From positions 124,001-188,000 of the forward strand of contig NZ_LZRP01000003.1 of NCBI RefSeq assembly GCF_001678665.1: a DNA stretch of 64,000 bases. The letters run 5' to 3'. The stretch is from Erythrobacter sp. QSSC1-22B (GTDB lineage: Bacteria > Pseudomonadota > Alphaproteobacteria > Sphingomonadales > Sphingomonadaceae). Below the pieces are notes generated by a model. That model was given only the letters and a program-made list of their open reading frames with translations, searched no databases and was not told the DNA's origin. Positions 60,596 through 64,000 of this stretch are shown in pieces (the first letter of the stretch is position 1; the number at the start of each line of letters is the position of its first letter). The translations under genes and the position numbers were made by a program.

Positions 60596-60630
60596 AAAAA
60601 ATCAGGGGCCGCCATTGCGGGCGGCCCCTG
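60596..60630 (-). terminator. rho-independent terminator for the FadB/FadJ-like gene
   Basis: CAGGGGCCGCC pairs perfectly with GGCGGCCCCTG around ATTGCG. On the minus strand it is followed by ATTTTTT, so it ends the fatty-acid oxidation gene; on the plus strand it has no T-run. Confidence 0.85.
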
Positions 60631-60650
60631 CAGATGCTTGAACCGGCAGC

Positions 60651-62687
60651 CTAGTCGAAGGCGTTGCCGGCCCCGGCCTTGGTCCGCAGGTAGTCACTTA
60701 CCGGCAGATCGTGCTTCTCGAGCCCGGAAATCACCGTGCCTAGGCCAACTTCCTGCGCCCAGAACATCGGACCTCCGGTATGCAGCGGCCAGCCGTATCC
60801 GTTGATCCACACGACATCGATGTCGCTGGCGCGCTGCGCCATCCCTTCATCGAGGATCTTCGCGCCTTCGTTCACCATGGGATAGAGGAGGCGTTCTTGG
60901 ATCTCCTCTTTGGAGATCTCGCGCTGTTCGTTGCCGGCGCTCTCGGCGAAATCCGCGATGATATGCTTCACCTCGTCCGATGGCGTACGCTGGCGCGCCT
61001 CGTCGTAGTCGTAGAAGCCCTTGCCCGCCTTCTGGCCGAAGCGTCCCGCCGCGCACAGCGCCTCGCGCACGGTCGTGACCTTCGAAGGATCGCGATGCCA
61101 GCCGATGTCGAGCCCGGCCAGATCGCCCATCTGGAACGGCCCCATCGGGAAGCCGAAATCCAGCAGGACGTCGTCGACGTCCCAGTGATTGGCGCCTTCC
61201 ATAATCAGCTTGTTGGCCTGTTCCTGACGCTTGGACAGCATGCGGTTGCCGATGAAACCCGGGCAAACCCCCGACACTGCGGCGACCTTGCCGATCTTCT
61301 TCGCCAGCTTCATGGAGGAGGCGAGCACGTCGTCGCGGGTTTTTTCGCCGCGCACGATTTCGAGCAGCTTCATGACGTTTGCCGGCGAGAAGAAGTGCAG
61401 CCCCACCACATAGCCGGGACGCCTCGTCGATGCGGCGATTTCGTCGATGTCGAGATAGCTGGTGTTCGACGCCAGGATCGCGCCGGGCTTCACTACCTCG
61501 TCGAGCTTCCCGAAGACCTGTTTTTTGACATCCATGTTTTCGAAAACCGCCTCGATCACGAGGTCGCAATCGGCCAGGTCGTCATACTCCAGAGTGGGCG
61601 TGAGCAGGCCCATCGCCTGCTCGACCTGTTCGGCGGTCATCCGGCCACGCTTCGCGGTGTTCTCGTAGTTCTTGCGCATCACCCCGGTGCCGCGATCCAG
61701 CGCTTCCTGTTTCATTTCCAGGATCGTGACCGGAATTCCGGCGGAAAGGAAGTTCATCGCGATCCCGCCGCCCATCGTGCCCGCGCCGATGATGCCGACC
61801 CTGTTGATCGCAATTAGCGGCGTGTCTTTGGGCACATCGTCGATCTTGTTGGCGGCGCGCTCGGCGAAGAAATAGTGCCGCATCGCTTTGGATTGCGAAC
61901 CGGTCATGAGCTTGCCGAACAGTTCGCGTTCTTTCGATACACCGTCTGCGTAGGAGCTTTCGCCCGCTGCCTTGACCGCTTCGATCGCCGCGTTGGGAGC
62001 ATCGAATCCGCGCATCTTGCGGCCGTACTTGGCGCGGAAATCGTCGAAGATGGCCGGGTTCTTGACCCCGTCCTGATTTGCTGTTCCTTCGCTGCTGCGC
62101 CGGACCGGCTTGCCGACCATGGATCTGGCAAAGGCGATTGCATCGGCTTCCAGTGTGTCCTCGCCCACGACCGCGTCGAGCAGGCCGATGGCCTTGGCGG
62201 CTTTGGCGGAGATGGGGTCGCCGATAGCCACGAGCGGAAGAGCGGCTTGTGCCCCGACCAGCCGGGGAAGGCGCTGCGTACCCGCAGCGCCGGGGATCAG
62301 GCCGAGCTTGACCTCGGGCAGGCCGATCTTCGCGCTTGGTACGGCGACCCGATAGTGACACGCCAGCGCCACTTCGCACCCGCCGCCCAGCGCGGTGCCG
62401 TGAATCGCCGCGACAACCGGCTTGTCGCTGGCTTCCAGCTTATCGAGCGCCTCGGGGAGGTTTGGACCCTGAGGTTTCTTGCCGAATTCGGTGATGTCGG
62501 CGCCTGCGAAGAAAGTGCGCCCGTCGCAACGAACCACGATGGCTTCTACGGAATCGTCCGCCAATGCCTCGGCGATACCATCCGCAAGCCCCTCGCGGAC
62601 GGCCTGGCCCAGCGCGTTGACCGGGGGGTTGTCGGATATGATGACCAGAACATTGTCGTGGCGCTCGGTGCGGATTGGGGATGTCAT
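60651..62687 (-). CDS. bifunctional enoyl-CoA hydratase/3-hydroxyacyl-CoA dehydrogenase
   Basis: 678-residue FadB/FadJ-type enzyme for two steps of beta-oxidation. The N-terminal crotonase part has [20 protein letters not shown] and [21 protein letters not shown] with both catalytic glutamates; the dehydrogenase part has the NAD site [17 protein letters not shown] near residue 298, [17 protein letters not shown] and [12 protein letters not shown]-type ending with [17 protein letters not shown]. Cytosolic. It is divergent from a thiolase gene, which together complete the cycle. In this island it probably handles an acid released by the esterases (inference). Confidence 0.93.
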   Translation of the reverse strand: MTSPIRTERHDNVLVIISDNPPVNALGQAVREGLADGIAEALADDSVEAIVVRCDGRTFFAGADITEFGKKPQGPNLPEALDKLEASDKPVVAAIHGTALGGGCEVALACHYRVAVPSAKIGLPEVKLGLIPGAAGTQRLPRLVGAQAALPLVAIGDPISAKAAKAIGLLDAVVGEDTLEADAIAFARSMVGKPVRRSSEGTANQDGVKNPAIFDDFRAKYGRKMRGFDAPNAAIEAVKAAGESSYADGVSKERELFGKLMTGSQSKAMRHYFFAERAANKIDDVPKDTPLIAINRVGIIGAGTMGGGIAMNFLSAGIPVTILEMKQEALDRGTGVMRKNYENTAKRGRMTAEQVEQAMGLLTPTLEYDDLADCDLVIEAVFENMDVKKQVFGKLDEVVKPGAILASNTSYLDIDEIAASTRRPGYVVGLHFFSPANVMKLLEIVRGEKTRDDVLASSMKLAKKIGKVAAVSGVCPGFIGNRMLSKRQEQANKLIMEGANHWDVDDVLLDFGFPMGPFQMGDLAGLDIGWHRDPSKVTTVREALCAAGRFGQKAGKGFYDYDEARQRTPSDEVKHIIADFAESAGNEQREISKEEIQERLLYPMVNEGAKILDEGMAQRASDIDVVWINGYGWPLHTGGPMFWAQEVGLGTVISGLEKHDLPVSDYLRTKAGAGNAFD

Positions 62688-62949
62688 GGGCGTGTACTCC
62701 TTTGCATGTCGCGGTGTCTGATATTGTTTCTGTGGCTTCGTGGAGCGCCCTTTGCCCCTCTGTTCAACGCTTCGATACGACCATACCTCAGATTTATAAT
62801 CTTAAGGCAGTTGCATCGCATACAGAGCGAAAACTCTCATACCTTAATTTTAGACAATACGTCGCGACCCTTGCTTTGCCAAGCCTTGCGTGGCTAACTC
62901 CGGCTCGAAGCCGACTGCGAGTCGGTGCAATTGTGAAGGATTGTCCGAA

Positions 62950-64000
62950 ATGCGTGATGCCGTCATCGTTTCCACTGCCCGTACCCCGCTTGCCAAATCG
63001 ATCCGCGGCGCCTTCAACGCGACCCACCCGGTAAAACTCGGAGCCTTGAGCGTGGAGGCTGCTATCGCGCGTGCGAGCCTTGATGGCGGGGAGGTCGAGG
63101 ACGTCGTGATCGGTGCCGCCAGCCAGGGCGGGGCGCAGGGTTTCAACATGGGCCGCCAGATCGCGCTGCGTGCAGGACTACCGGTCGATGTCGCCGGGAT
63201 GACCATCGACCGCCAGTGTTCGAGTGGGCTGATGGCCATCGCGACGGCGGCAAAGCAGATCATCGTCGATCGCATGGACATCTGCGTCGCTGGCGGGATC
63301 GAATCGATCACCGCGATCCGGAACAACACCGGCAAGCCTGCGCGCGACGAAGAACTCCTCAAGATGCACCCCGACATCTTCATGCCGATGATCGGCACCG
63401 CAGAAGTGGTCGCCAAGCGATACGGCATCAGCCGCGAGGATCAGGATGCCTACGCGCTGCAGTCGCAACAGCGCACTGCTGCGGCGCAGGAGTCCGGCAA
63501 GTTTGCGGACGAAATCGTCGAAGTGACCACTGTGATGGACGTCAAGAACCGCGAGACCGGTGAGGTATCACAGCAGGATGTCACCATCGCGATGGACGAC
63601 TGCAACCGGCCCAATACGACTGCGGAAGGGCTCGCCAAACTCGACCCGGTGATGGGCGAAGGGCACACGATCACCGCCGGCAATGCCAGCCAGCTGGCCG
63701 ATGGGTCCGCTGCCAGCGTGCTGATGGAGGCGGAGGTCGCCAAAGCGCGCGGATTGACGCCGATGGGACGTTATGTCGGCATGGCGGTCGCGGGGACCAA
63801 GCCCGACGAGATGGGCATCGGTCCGGTCTTCGCGATCCCGAAGCTGCTTGAGCGGTTCGGGTTGAAGGTCGACGACATCGGGTTGTGGGAATTGAACGAA
63901 GCCTTTGCGGTGCAAGTGCTCTACTGCCGGGACAGGCTCGGCATTCCGGACGACAGGCTCAACGTCAACGGCGGCTCGATCTCCATCGGCCATCCCTTCG
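62950..64000 (+). CDS. acetyl-CoA acyltransferase (thiolase), 3' end outside window
   Basis: 350 residues of a thiolase, open at the right edge. The nucleophile is C90 in IDRQCSSGLMAIA; the NEAFA loop and NVNGGSISIGHPF, with the catalytic histidine, are at the visible end. The final active-site cysteine lies beyond the window. AAGGA is eight bases before the ATG. Its 260-base upstream region is shared with the divergent FadB/FadJ-like gene and is AT-rich, fitting a regulated promoter pair. It would cleave 3-oxoacyl-CoA. Confidence 0.92.
   Translation, partial: MRDAVIVSTARTPLAKSIRGAFNATHPVKLGALSVEAAIARASLDGGEVEDVVIGAASQGGAQGFNMGRQIALRAGLPVDVAGMTIDRQCSSGLMAIATAAKQIIVDRMDICVAGGIESITAIRNNTGKPARDEELLKMHPDIFMPMIGTAEVVAKRYGISREDQDAYALQSQQRTAAAQESGKFADEIVEVTTVMDVKNRETGEVSQQDVTIAMDDCNRPNTTAEGLAKLDPVMGEGHTITAGNASQLADGSAASVLMEAEVAKARGLTPMGRYVGMAVAGTKPDEMGIGPVFAIPKLLERFGLKVDDIGLWELNEAFAVQVLYCRDRLGIPDDRLNVNGGSISIGHPF

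Overview
This 64 kb window is high-GC alphaproteobacterial chromosome. The gene families and the tRNA-Trp/secE/nusG/rplK/rplA neighbourhood suggest Sphingomonadales, probably an Erythrobacteraceae member (inference from recognised families; no search was run). No rRNA, CRISPR array, intact insertion sequence or prophage was seen.

Positions 1-14,700 are ordinary backbone: the end of a TonB-family gene, manC-manA for GDP-mannose precursors, a bphO-bphP heme oxygenase/bacteriophytochrome pair, a telA-xpaC-like-PHA granule protein operon, a DUF389 membrane protein, a fatty acyl-AMP ligase, recX, two lipoproteins, NDUFA12 and aat. Positions 14,800-23,000 hold the tRNA-Trp, secE, nusG, rplK, rplA order, interrupted by a Na+/alanine symporter, a histidine kinase with an ethylene-receptor-like copper site, a cold-shock gene, a lower-GC gene of unknown function and a 660 bp leader-like region without a convincing gene.

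Positions 23,000-38,900 carry a polysaccharide deacetylase, a DUF2339 protein, a CinA-type protein, a Baeyer-Villiger monooxygenase, two TonB-dependent receptors (one ZnuD-like, with a likely Zur operator), a PilZ protein, an M16 peptidase and a diguanylate cyclase. Positions 38,900-41,530 look like a decaying metal-linked operon: DUF1826, MerC-like, then an ABC ATPase fused by deletion to a DUF3526 permease that is also frameshifted by a 20 bp tandem duplication.

From 42,395 to the right edge lies a catabolic island with four type-B carboxylesterases, a large TonB receptor, a DapA-family lyase and an MmgE/PrpD protein that both appear exported, an Amidohydro_2 protein, a thioesterase, an APH-type kinase-fold protein, a VOC protein, a broken SDR, two TetR-type regulators, a FadB/FadJ-like bifunctional enzyme and a thiolase. 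The likely logic (inference) is uptake of an ester through the outer membrane, hydrolysis and further processing in the periplasm, then CoA-dependent beta-oxidation in the cytoplasm. This is the best candidate for an undescribed system here. A second theme is a set of 8-16 bp tandem repeats at or just after stop codons.
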